Source of the DNA: Methanosphaera sp.
GTDB taxonomy: Archaea; Methanobacteriota; Methanobacteria; Methanobacteriales; Methanobacteriaceae
Direction of reading: 5' to 3'
Assembly: GCA_021199865.1 (NCBI GenBank)
Contig: JAJQHG010000033.1
Coordinates: forward strand, 1 to 8,601
Length of the DNA: 8,601 bases
Shown here: positions 1 to 6,237 of the stretch, one piece after another
Numbering within the stretch: the first letter of the stretch is position 1
Layout: the number at the start of each line of letters is the position of its first letter
Program-made: the position numbers and the translations under genes
Notes under the pieces: generated by a model
Told to the model about the DNA's origin: nothing
What the model saw: only the letters and a program-made list of their open reading frames with translations
Database searches by the model: none

Positions 1-37
1 CATATAATTATGATTATATATAGTATTTTATATATTA

Positions 38-78
38 TTAAAAATAGTTATCTTATGAAAAGATTTGGTGGGGAGAAT
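38..78 (-). terminator. Possible weak terminator of the HTH-CBS gene
   Basis: Downstream of the minus-strand regulator gene, the transcript strand carries a four-T run and then a five-T run (complement of A40-44). Archaeal termination often needs only short T-rich tracts, but these are short and the whole stretch is AT-rich, so support is weak. Nothing else is recognisable in bases 1-78. Confidence 0.2.
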
Positions 79-960
79 TTATGTTGTGATTACTATTTTT
101 TCTATTATATCTGTAGATGTTACTACTCCAGATAATTTATCATCACTATCTACTAGTAATAGTGCTGATCCCTCATTTTGTTTTATTAATGTTATTCCAT
201 TAAATAGACTTATGGACTCCTTTGCTTTTGTTATATCAATATGCATTATATCTTTAGCTGTACTATCTATTTGACTATTTTTTATACATCCTAGAACATC
301 AATATATGTTACTACTCCCTGTATTTGTCCTTCATCAATTACTGGTGCTGATTTTATTTTATTCTCATGTAATGTGTTGAGTATATCTAGTACATTCATA
401 TTACTTGTTAGTGTTACTACGTCCTTTGTTGCTACATCTTTTAGTTTCATGTTAGGTATACTTTGAATAGATTCTGTCCTTATTAGTAATACATTATCTA
501 CATCATCACGACCAATAATTCTACCAATTACTGTTAGGTTATTAACTGGTGTTGGTCCTACCTGTATTATATCATTTAGATCTAATTGCTTTATATCTCC
601 AAGGACACTTATTGTTGCCTCACAGTTACCAGGTCTTAGTATACTAGTAAACTCTATCTTGTTTACTGATATATCAGATATGTTTACACCATTCACTTTT
701 ATAGGTATCATGATTTCACATGGATCATTTTCTATGTTTAATGTATGGTATGCTTCCAGGGTAGGTTTATATCCTCCACGTGGTCCTGGTACCCCTTGGA
801 CTAGACCTAAGCTACGTAGTGATTGCATTTGGTTTCTTATTGTACCAGCGTTTCGACCCATTAAGTCCGCAATATTCTCACATTTTACGGATGTACATTT
901 CGATTGTCTATATAAGTTAATTAGACTTTGTAAAATTTCTTTTTGAACAGTAGTAAGCAT
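79..960 (-). CDS. HTH-type transcriptional regulator with C-terminal CBS domain pair (COG2524-like)
   Basis: Predicted DNA-binding regulator of 293 residues. Residues about 4-68 form a winged-helix/HTH segment (core CENIADLMGRNAGTIRNQM, followed by a GPRGGY wing-like turn). Residues about 77-168 are a beta-rich middle region that I cannot assign. Residues about 173-226 and 234-290 are two CBS motifs, each ending in the typical GVVTYIDVL / GVVTSTDII pattern. In other proteins CBS pairs bind adenine nucleotides or S-adenosyl ligands, so the protein probably senses an adenylate-type ligand; that is inference. This order of domains matches archaeal predicted regulators grouped in COG2524. The ATG start is supported by a strong GGGGTGAT Shine-Dalgarno three bases upstream. 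The gene is divergent from atwA across a shared 358-bp spacer, so autoregulation or control of atwA is plausible but untested. The target and ligand are unknown. Confidence 0.85.
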   Translation of the reverse strand: MLTTVQKEILQSLINLYRQSKCTSVKCENIADLMGRNAGTIRNQMQSLRSLGLVQGVPGPRGGYKPTLEAYHTLNIENDPCEIMIPIKVNGVNISDISVNKIEFTSILRPGNCEATISVLGDIKQLDLNDIIQVGPTPVNNLTVIGRIIGRDDVDNVLLIRTESIQSIPNMKLKDVATKDVVTLTSNMNVLDILNTLHENKIKSAPVIDEGQIQGVVTYIDVLGCIKNSQIDSTAKDIMHIDITKAKESISLFNGITLIKQNEGSALLLVDSDDKLSGVVTSTDIIEKIVITT

Positions 961-969
961 AGTATCACC

Positions 970-981
970 CCTAATATTAGG
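970..981. promoter_or_regulatory. Palindromic operator candidate CCTAATATTAGG
   Basis: A perfect 12-bp palindrome lies beside and partly inside the Shine-Dalgarno of the HTH-CBS gene. A second copy of its first ten bases, CCTAATATTA, is at 1021-1030, 51 bp away (about five helical turns). The palindrome is where a start site would fall for the TATA-like element at 1004-1012, and the second copy falls similarly for the element at 1042-1054. This layout suits a repressor site, possibly for autoregulation. The function is inferred. Confidence 0.4.
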
Positions 982-1080
982 ATAAGATTATTATGGAAAT
1001 TTATTAATTATATGAGTAAACCTAATATTAATCCATATTATAATTTATATATGTGTCATATGATAAAAATGTTATGATAA

Positions 1081-1101
1081 ATAATTATAAATTATAATTA
1101 T
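1081..1101. repeat. 21-bp perfect inverted repeat (10-bp arms, 1-bp centre)
   Basis: ATAATTATAA at 1081-1090 and its exact reverse complement TTATAATTAT at 1092-1101 flank a single A. It lies between the two divergent genes. It could be a dyad operator, but it contains only A and T, so chance is a real alternative. Confidence 0.35.
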
Positions 1102-1244
1102 CTATGATAGAATTAATTTATTATTATTATTAAATTTCATAAGATTAAAATATTTTTCTTCTAAACTTTCATTAAAATTGAAAATAATTTTATCTAATAT
1201 TTCCTTAATATTGAAATATTATCTTAATATATAATAATATTGAA

Positions 1245-1262
1245 AAACAAAGTAATATATAA
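1245..1262 (+). promoter_or_regulatory. Candidate archaeal promoter (BRE/TATA) of atwA
   Basis: A purine-rich AAACAAAG stretch like a TFB recognition element is followed by TAATATATAA. A start about 25 bases downstream, near 1285, would leave a leader of about 35 nt containing the AGGTG Shine-Dalgarno at 1309-1313. The spacing is good, but TATA-like strings are frequent here. Confidence 0.45.
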
Positions 1263-1318
1263 AGAAGTTTGTATAGACCAAAACTAAATTTAATTTTTCA
1301 CATTAATCAGGTGTAAAC

Positions 1319-2914
1319 ATGAGTTTTATAGAAGTAAAAAATGTTACCAAAAAATTTGATAATATAGCTGTGCTAGATAATATTAGCTTTAATATTGAGG
1401 AAGGCGAAGTATTTGGTATACTAGGAAGAAGTGGATCTGGAAAATCAGTACTACTAAACATGCTAAGAGGAATCCAAGAATATGCTCCAGATGAAGGAGA
1501 AGTAATATACAATGTATCATACTGTCCAGAATGTGGAAGAATGGATGCACCCTCAAAGGTAGGACAAAAATGTATATGTGGAAGCCAACTAGAAGCAAAA
1601 GAGATAAATCTCTGGAATAGTAATCGTAGTGATTTTAGCTCACTAAAGAAGAGAATATCTATCATGCTTCAGAGAACATTCGCATTATATGAGGAAGAAT
1701 CAGTAATCGAAAACATTATGAAGGCATTTGAAGATCCAAATGACCCAGAGAATGTTAACAAAGCAATAGATCTACTTAAAATGACACGTATGGAACACAG
1801 AATAACCCATACAGCAAGAGATCTAAGTGGTGGAGAAAAACAGAGGATCGTATTAGCCAGACAACTAGCAAAGAATCCAATGATATTCCTAGCAGATGAA
1901 CCAACAGGAACACTTGATCCAAAGACAGCAGAACTTATACACTCAGCACTACTAGATGGTGTGAAGAATAAGGGAGTCACAATGATCATAAACTCACACT
2001 GGCCAGAAGTAATAAGAGATCTATCTGACCGTGTAATATGGTTAGAACATGGAAGAATATCCATGGAGGGTGAACCAGACACTATTGTTGAGAAGTTCAT
2101 AGAAGAAATACCACAAACAAGAGAACATGAAGATGTGGATATTGGTGAAGACCTAATAAGAATGAAGGATCTCAAGAAATACTACTTCTCAGTATCACGT
2201 GGAGTAGTAAAATCAGTTGATGGAGTAACACTAACTATTAAAGAGGGAGAAATAGCAAGTGTAGTAGGACTAAGTGGAGCAGGAAAAACAACACTATCCA
2301 AACTAATAGCAGGACTACTAGAGCCAAGTGATGGTGAAATAGAGATCAGGCTAGGTGATGAATGGATAGACATGTCCAAGAAAGGACCATCACACCGTGG
2401 ACGTGTAACACCACACATTGGATTACTACACCAGGACTTCAGCCTATACCCATATAAGACAATACTAGGTAACCTTACAGATGCTATTAGCCTTGATCTA
2501 CCATCAGAGTTTGCTAAGATGAAATCATTACATGTACTTGGTGCTGTAGGATTTAAGGAAGAAGAAGCAGAAATACTACTAGAGAAGTATCCCGACCAGA
2601 TGAGTGGAGGAGAACGTCACAGGGTAGCAATTGCACAGGTACTAATAAAGGAGCCAAACATTGTTATTCTCGATGAACCAACAGGTACTATGGATCCAAT
2701 AACAAGACGTGATGTAACAGAGTCAATACTTAATGCTCGTGAAGAACTAGATCAAACATTCATTATTATTTCACACGACATGGACTTTGTATTAGAATGT
2801 TGTGATACAGCATCACTCATGCGTGGAGGACTCCTATTAGATACAGGTAATCCTGAGGATATTGTTGATCAATTAACAACCCAAGAGAAAACTAAGATGT
2901 TAAATAAACATTAA
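1319..2914 (+). CDS. atwA: Methyl-coenzyme M reductase system component A2 (AtwA), twin ABC ATPase
   Basis: Cytoplasmic ATPase that takes part in ATP-dependent reductive activation of the nickel cofactor F430 in methyl-coenzyme M reductase, the last enzyme of methanogenesis. The 531 residues hold two fused ABC domains and no membrane segment. Domain 1: Walker A GRSGSGKS (36-43), Q-loop Gln118, signature LSGGEKQ (169-175), Walker B ending LADE (191-194), H-loop His227. Domain 2: Walker A GLSGAGKT (317-324), signature MSGGERH (428-434), Walker B ending LDE (451-453), H-loop His486. Inside domain 1 there is an insertion with four cysteines (C69, C72, C85, C87; CPEC and CIC), which looks like a metal site. 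The length and the two complete ABC sets fit AtwA better than a transporter ATPase, and no permease is nearby. The ATG start has AGGTG five bases upstream. T-runs follow the stop, so the gene is probably monocistronic. Confidence 0.9.
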   Translation: MSFIEVKNVTKKFDNIAVLDNISFNIEEGEVFGILGRSGSGKSVLLNMLRGIQEYAPDEGEVIYNVSYCPECGRMDAPSKVGQKCICGSQLEAKEINLWNSNRSDFSSLKKRISIMLQRTFALYEEESVIENIMKAFEDPNDPENVNKAIDLLKMTRMEHRITHTARDLSGGEKQRIVLARQLAKNPMIFLADEPTGTLDPKTAELIHSALLDGVKNKGVTMIINSHWPEVIRDLSDRVIWLEHGRISMEGEPDTIVEKFIEEIPQTREHEDVDIGEDLIRMKDLKKYYFSVSRGVVKSVDGVTLTIKEGEIASVVGLSGAGKTTLSKLIAGLLEPSDGEIEIRLGDEWIDMSKKGPSHRGRVTPHIGLLHQDFSLYPYKTILGNLTDAISLDLPSEFAKMKSLHVLGAVGFKEEEAEILLEKYPDQMSGGERHRVAIAQVLIKEPNIVILDEPTGTMDPITRRDVTESILNAREELDQTFIIISHDMDFVLECCDTASLMRGGLLLDTGNPEDIVDQLTTQEKTKMLNKH

Positions 2915-2943
2915 ACATGTTTATAATCTTCTACTCTACACCC

Positions 2944-2965
2944 TTTTTTAAAAATACTTTTTTTT
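2944..2965 (+). terminator. T-tract terminator of atwA
   Basis: Two T runs, T6 at 2944-2949 and T8 at 2958-2965, lie 30-50 bases after the atwA stop on the sense strand. This is the usual form of an archaeal intrinsic terminator, where no hairpin is needed. Confidence 0.65.
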
Positions 2966-3060
2966 AAATATATTAGATAAATGCTTATTCTATAATCCTG
3001 TTTTTATAAATAATAAATAGTTTTGTTTGATTATTAGTTTAGAATAGTTTCTAGAGGTTT

Positions 3061-3072
3061 AAAATAAAAAAA
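3061..3072 (-). terminator. T-tract terminator of the cofH gene
   Basis: On the minus strand, T7-A-T4 follows the cofH stop codon by about 18 bases (complement of A3066-3072 and A3061-3064). With the plus-strand T-tracts at 2944-2965 it separates the convergent atwA and cofH transcripts. Confidence 0.6.
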
Positions 3073-3089
3073 TAGTGGGAGTTAGAATG

Positions 3090-4142
3090 TTAGTCTATTA
3101 ACTCATATTTTGTTGTTCTTTCTTGTGGTATACGTCCTATATCTGTTACTAGTGTTTTAATTCTCTCTACTGGTAGGTATCCATCATTTCCACTACCTGC
3201 TGCTGTGGATATTTTGTCTTCAAACATTGTTCCACCAATATCATTTGCTCCACATGTTAGTGCTATCTGTGTTAGTCTTAGTCCTAGTTTTACCCATGAG
3301 ACTTGTATGTTTGGTATTACTTGTCCAAATATTACACGTGATAGGGCATGTAGTTTTAGGTCTTCTACTCCTGATGCTCCGTTAGATATCTTTCCTAGTT
3401 CATTGTTTTCTCCTAGGAATGTCATTGGTACAAACTCTGTGAATCCATGTGTTTCTTCTTGTATTTCTTTTAATAGGAACATGTGTTCTATTCTGTCTTC
3501 CCATGTTTCTACGCTTCCATACATTATTGTGGATGTTGTTGGTATTCCTAGTTCATGTGCTTCTTTTACTACATTTGTCCATTGCTCTGTTGTTAGCTTG
3601 TTTGGACATATTTGTTGTCGTACAGAGTCTACTAGTATTTCTGCTGATGCACCTGTCATTGTATCCATTCCTGCCTCTTTTAGTTGGCTTAGTGCATCAT
3701 ATGTTGATATGTCTGAGTTAATTGCACATTGGTATATTTCTGCTGGTGAAAGTGCATGTAGACATATATCATGTTCATCTTTAATTGTTTTTATTAAGTC
3801 ACAATAGTATTTTATATCCATGTCTGGTGTTATTCCACCAAATAAGCATATTTCTGTTGCACCATCAACCTTTGCCTGGCTAATACTATCCATTATTTCA
3901 TCATCTGTCATCATATAGTTTTCATTATCCCTAAATGAACAGAACTTACATCCTATCATACAGTGATCAGTTATATCTACTGCCTTGTTAACAACATATG
4001 TTACTGTGTCACCATTTATGGTTTGTCTTAGTTGATCTGCTGTATCATATAATTGGAATGGATTTGTTGATCTAACTAGATCTAGGGCATCTTCCTTTGT
4101 TATTTCATTATCTAATGATTTATTATATATTTCTTCTAACAT
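3090..4142 (-). CDS. cofH: CofH-family radical SAM enzyme (FO synthase subunit 2-like)
   Basis: CofH joins a tyrosine-derived hydroxybenzyl group to 5-amino-6-(ribitylamino)uracil. CofG then cyclises the product to FO, the deazaflavin chromophore of coenzyme F420. The 350-residue length is normal for the family. The radical SAM cluster motif C61-x3-C65-x2-C68 (DHCMIGCKFCSF) is intact. It is followed by the GGITPDMDIKYY segment, the AEIL segment, TSTIMYG, the GFTEFVP motif, and NIQVSWVKLG with CGANDIGGTM, which together are characteristic of CofH. Some positions differ from what I recall as the common pattern: FGGI where QGGI/L is usual, and MTGASAEIL where MPGTAAEIL is usual. It may therefore be one of two CofH-like paralogues. 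The ATG start has AGGTG about eight bases upstream. No cofG lies in the window. The upstream region carries unusual direct repeats. Confidence 0.85.
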   Translation of the reverse strand: MLEEIYNKSLDNEITKEDALDLVRSTNPFQLYDTADQLRQTINGDTVTYVVNKAVDITDHCMIGCKFCSFRDNENYMMTDDEIMDSISQAKVDGATEICLFGGITPDMDIKYYCDLIKTIKDEHDICLHALSPAEIYQCAINSDISTYDALSQLKEAGMDTMTGASAEILVDSVRQQICPNKLTTEQWTNVVKEAHELGIPTTSTIMYGSVETWEDRIEHMFLLKEIQEETHGFTEFVPMTFLGENNELGKISNGASGVEDLKLHALSRVIFGQVIPNIQVSWVKLGLRLTQIALTCGANDIGGTMFEDKISTAAGSGNDGYLPVERIKTLVTDIGRIPQERTTKYELID

Positions 4143-4168
4143 GCCAAAACACCTATAATACTATATGG

Positions 4169-4243
4169 GTATTACATTATTCTAATATAATAATATTACA
4201 TTATCGGGATAATAATAACAGTATTATACTATTCTAATATAAT
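4169..4243 (-). promoter_or_regulatory. Duplicated promoter/operator element upstream of cofH
   Basis: Bases 4169-4191 and 4221-4243 are a 23-bp direct repeat with two mismatches, 52 bp apart. On the cofH strand each copy contains ATTATATTAGAATA. The TTATATTA part resembles a TATA box, and the proximal copy is placed to start transcription near 4160, leaving a short leader with the AGGTG ribosome binding site. ATAATGTAAT (minus strand) occurs exactly at 4171-4180 and 4195-4204. Either a duplicated core promoter or a pair of regulator sites would explain the pattern. Confidence 0.45.
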
Positions 4244-4500
4244 GGTAATAGATTGTTCTAATAATTGACTTAAATCAAGATACTGATTATTCCATAATCT
4301 TTACTAGTTTTTATTTGTTCTAATATTCTTGTGGATAATCATGATTTGTGATATCATAATCAGTCATTATTCTTAATTTGTCATTATTAATTATTATGTT
4401 TTTATTTATGTTACAAGTAGTTATTATGTTTTATATATATACAATTAATTATTCTCTAATTATAGGTGATAGTAACTTAATAAAAATAGTTTATTTGTTA

Positions 4501-4536
4501 TAAAAAGGTTAAAGGTGAGGATTATTAATTAATAAT
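4501..4536 (-). terminator. Palindrome plus T-run after the 90-aa gene
   Basis: Directly after the TAG stop (minus strand) is a perfect 16-bp palindrome, ATTATTAATTAATAAT (4521-4536). It is followed by TTT and a T5 run at 4502-4506. It may act as a terminator; the all-AT stem would be weak. Confidence 0.35.
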
Positions 4537-4809
4537 CTATTCTGGAAGTGTGATTTTCCAGAGGTAGTATAGTTCTTCGATTTTATCCTGTTTCTTAGAT
4601 CGTTTCTTGGATTTCTTTTTTAGTGTGGATTCTTCTCCAAACCATTCCTCAACATTCTCATCTAGGTATTTTGCTATTTCCTCATCATAGTAGCGTGTAC
4701 CGAGTGTGTAGCAGTCTGGCTCATTTCTTATGTAGATGATTCCTCCACCCTTTTCTTCCATTATATCTGTTATTTTTAGTAATACATCATAGTATTCTTT
4801 TGCTACCAT
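4537..4809 (-). CDS. Hypothetical protein, 90 residues, with lysine-rich segment
   Basis: I do not recognise this protein. It is predicted to be soluble, with no signal peptide or membrane helix. Residues 1-57 are mostly acidic and amphipathic, with a possible beta hairpin around GGGIIYIRNE and a YYDEEIAKYLDENVEEWF helix. Residues 64-76 are strongly basic (KKKSKKRSKKQDK), and the end is IEELYYLWKITLPE. The basic stretch suggests contact with nucleic acid or an acidic partner, but that is inference. It is probably a real gene: its ATG is preceded by a strong GGAGGT Shine-Dalgarno at good spacing, stronger than that of most neighbours, and the composition looks protein-like. It lies 84 bases after ribL on the same strand with no T-tract between, so it may be read with hisA-ribL, or from its own TATA-like element. 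Confidence 0.75.
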   Translation of the reverse strand: MVAKEYYDVLLKITDIMEEKGGGIIYIRNEPDCYTLGTRYYDEEIAKYLDENVEEWFGEESTLKKKSKKRSKKQDKIEELYYLWKITLPE

Positions 4810-4849
4810 TGTTTACCTCCAGTTATTATAATAGTATTTATTTAGTTAT

Positions 4850-4864
4850 CCATGTATAAAGTTA
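4850..4864 (-). promoter_or_regulatory. Possible promoter for the 90-aa gene
   Basis: Read on the minus strand, AACTTTATACATG includes a TATA-like TTTATAC (complement of 4854-4860). It would start transcription near 4830, about 20 bases before the ATG. Read-through from ribL is an equally good explanation for expression. Confidence 0.3.
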
Positions 4865-4893
4865 TACTTAATTAATATTGATTGAATGATAAG

Positions 4894-5370
4894 TTATTCT
4901 TGATCATCACAGCCATCAAATGCATTACTATTAAAGTGGGTGTGCTTAATCTTACGTATAATCTTACAACTACTATCTAACTCAAACTTCTTATAATCCC
5001 TAATCTTCACAACATCCACATCTAAACCTTCTTTTAGTAAACTATTATGTAATGTTTCAGGATCAAAGTGTTGATCTGGACCTATAGCTATAATATCAGG
5101 CTTCTGTGATTTAACAATCTCATAGGGATCACCCTCACTTCCAATATATACTTCATCAACACATCCAAGTAGGCTAATCATCTCTGCACGCTGCTCTTGT
5201 GGAATTATAGGTATATGCTTATTTTTCTTTACAGTCTTATCTGTTGCTATAACTACTATGAGGGTTGCATCTTCTCCTCCAAGCTTTTTTGCCTCAGATA
5301 AGTAGAAGCCATGTCCTGGATGAATAATGTCAAATGTACCTGTTGCCATTACCTTAATAATATCATCCAC
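4894..5370 (-). CDS. ribL: FAD synthetase (FMN adenylyltransferase), archaeal RibL type
   Basis: Cytoplasmic nucleotidyltransferase that transfers AMP from ATP to FMN to make FAD, the last step of flavin cofactor synthesis in archaea. The 158 residues form a single cytidylyltransferase-like Rossmann domain: GTFDIIHPGH (11-20) with the HxGH nucleotide-binding motif, IIPQEQRAEMI (55-65), and PDIIAIGPDQHFD (91-103). C-terminal Cys135 and Cys154 are present; conserved cysteines near this end are a feature of the RibL group. The called start is GTG, immediately after the TAG of hisA with no base between, so translation is probably coupled to hisA. No clear Shine-Dalgarno serves that GTG. An alternative ATG at codon 8 (MATGTFDI, 5349-5347) would give a more family-like N-terminus, but it has AAGGT only one base upstream. 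The start is therefore uncertain by seven codons; the function is not. Confidence 0.88.
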   Translation of the reverse strand: MDDIIKVMATGTFDIIHPGHGFYLSEAKKLGGEDATLIVVIATDKTVKKNKHIPIIPQEQRAEMISLLGCVDEVYIGSEGDPYEIVKSQKPDIIAIGPDQHFDPETLHNSLLKEGLDVDVVKIRDYKKFELDSSCKIIRKIKHTHFNSNAFDGCDDQE

Positions 5371-6084
5371 CTACTGGGAGTATTTAAGAGTATCCTCAAA
5401 GTTTATCTTATTCTTATAAAGTGCTGAGCCAATAACAACATAATCAGTATTAATACTACTTAGCACATCCAGATCATCAAGGGATGTTACTCCACCAGAA
5501 TATATTAATGGTATACTGATATTATCTATTAACTCCCTGGCAGGCTCAAGATTTATTCCACCAAGTAAACCCTCAACATCAACATTAGTATAAAGTATGG
5601 ATCCAGCCCCTTTTTCTTCAAATATCCTTGCATACTCGAGTGGACTCTTATCTGTACTCTTCTGCCATCCATGTGTTAATACTTTATTATCCTTACTATC
5701 AAGTGATACACAGATATTCTCTGGTGAATACTCACTACTTAACTCTTCTATTATACTAGGATTATCTATAGCCATTGTACCAATAATAACTGTATCAATA
5801 CCTGCATCAAGTAAGACCTTAGCATCCTCAACTGATCGTATACCTCCACCCATCTGTATAGGAATACTTGTATTATCAATAATCTCCCTGACAATATGGA
5901 TGTTTTCTCCACTACCAAGTGCCCCGTCAAGATCCACTATATGTAGACGCTTAGCACCCTTCTGTTGCCAGCTAAGAGCAACACCTGCAGGATTATCTAT
6001 CACTACCTGTTCACTACCAGGCTCACCCTGTACTAGTTGAACACACTTACCATTCTTTATATCAACAGCTGGTATAACTATCAT
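5371..6084 (-). CDS. hisA: HisA, phosphoribosylformimino-5-aminoimidazole carboxamide ribotide isomerase
   Basis: Fourth step of histidine synthesis: Amadori isomerisation of ProFAR to PRFAR in a (beta-alpha)8 barrel. The 237-residue length is normal. N-terminal IPAVDIKNGKCVQL contains catalytic Asp8. LHIVDLDGA (47-55) and IQMGGGIRS (76-84) are the first-half phosphate-site motifs. VSLD (126-129) carries the second catalytic Asp129. LIYSGGVTSLDDL and VVIGSALY are the C-terminal phosphate-binding loops. The barrel-top loop reads YTNVDVEGLLGG rather than the bacterial TDIxxDG pattern; I believe this is seen in related archaea, so it is probably not a defect. The ATG has AGAGG about seven bases upstream. 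It is the first gene of a hisA-ribL unit and the only his gene in the window, so histidine genes appear scattered in this genome. Confidence 0.93.
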   Translation of the reverse strand: MIVIPAVDIKNGKCVQLVQGEPGSEQVVIDNPAGVALSWQQKGAKRLHIVDLDGALGSGENIHIVREIIDNTSIPIQMGGGIRSVEDAKVLLDAGIDTVIIGTMAIDNPSIIEELSSEYSPENICVSLDSKDNKVLTHGWQKSTDKSPLEYARIFEEKGAGSILYTNVDVEGLLGGINLEPARELIDNISIPLIYSGGVTSLDDLDVLSSINTDYVVIGSALYKNKINFEDTLKYSQ

Positions 6085-6237
6085 AATAAAACCTCTAAAA
6101 TAATTAAATAAAATAATTAATAAAATTAATACACTAATTCTATGCTATTTACTTCTAATACATATTTTACTTCTAATTCTATTTATTCTAATAATGTAAT
6201 CTAGTAAATATAACCATATATAGTATATTAAACTCTA

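Larger units (their letters stand above)
961..1318. promoter_or_regulatory. Divergent AT-rich regulatory spacer between the HTH-CBS gene and atwA
   Basis: This 358-bp spacer has no credible ORF or structured RNA; the short frames have no ribosome binding site or family resemblance. It holds the outward promoters of both flanking genes. Toward the regulator (minus strand), TATA-like elements lie near 1004-1012 (CATATAATT read on the minus strand) and 1042-1054 (ATATATAAAT). Toward atwA, one lies near 1253-1262. It also contains the CCTAATATTA elements and a 21-bp palindrome, listed separately, and a (TTA)5 run at 1118-1132. TATA-like strings are common at this AT content, so individual assignments are tentative. 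Confidence 0.6.
4143..4536. other. 394-bp AT-rich non-coding region upstream of cofH
   Basis: No supported gene is seen. The part nearest cofH (4169-4325) contains a 23-bp direct repeat and four TTCTAATA octamers. Further away, TTATTATGTTTT occurs at 4391-4402 and again exactly 30 bp later at 4421-4432, and AATCATGATT and TGATATCA are small palindromes around 4338-4356. GGTGAT near 4465 has no start codon after it. The length is large for a simple promoter, so a small RNA or regulatory region is possible but unproven. Confidence 0.5.

Noticed and set aside
65..274. Plus-strand frame of 69 codons opposite the HTH-CBS gene.
   Set aside because: It lies antisense to a well-supported gene and has no family resemblance. 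The GGTGGGGAG near 67-75 precedes an ATG (81) whose frame stops after two codons.
1118..1132. (TTA)5 run as a meaningful microsatellite.
   Set aside because: It is short and unremarkable in DNA of this AT content.
1669..2175. Minus-strand 168-codon open frame opposite atwA.
   Set aside because: Shadow of atwA: low-complexity Ser/Ile/Leu composition with no motif.
1319..2914. Reading the twin-ABC protein as a peptide or metal transporter ATPase.
   Set aside because: There is no permease gene nearby, the two ABC halves are fused, and the cysteine insertion and length fit AtwA.
3205..3807. Plus-strand 200-codon open frame opposite cofH.
   Set aside because: It is antisense to cofH in a mirror frame, has Ser/Cys/Ile-rich composition typical of shadow frames, and shows no recognisable domain.
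4320..4367. Minus-strand mini-ORF encoding MTDYDITNHDYPQEY.
   Set aside because: It has no ribosome binding site, is only 15 codons long, and overlaps small palindromes and one TTCTAATA copy; chance or a decayed remnant is more likely than a gene.
4143..4536. tRNA, CRISPR repeat or riboswitch in the long AT-rich spacer.
   Set aside because: No GC-rich stems, no T-loop GTTCRA-type motif, and the repeats are irregularly spaced without unique spacers of equal length.
5865..5890. HisA barrel-top loop change (TNVDVEG instead of TDIxxDG) as a sign of a dead enzyme.
   Set aside because: The catalytic aspartates at 8 and 129 and the phosphate loops are intact, and a similar loop is probably normal in related archaea.
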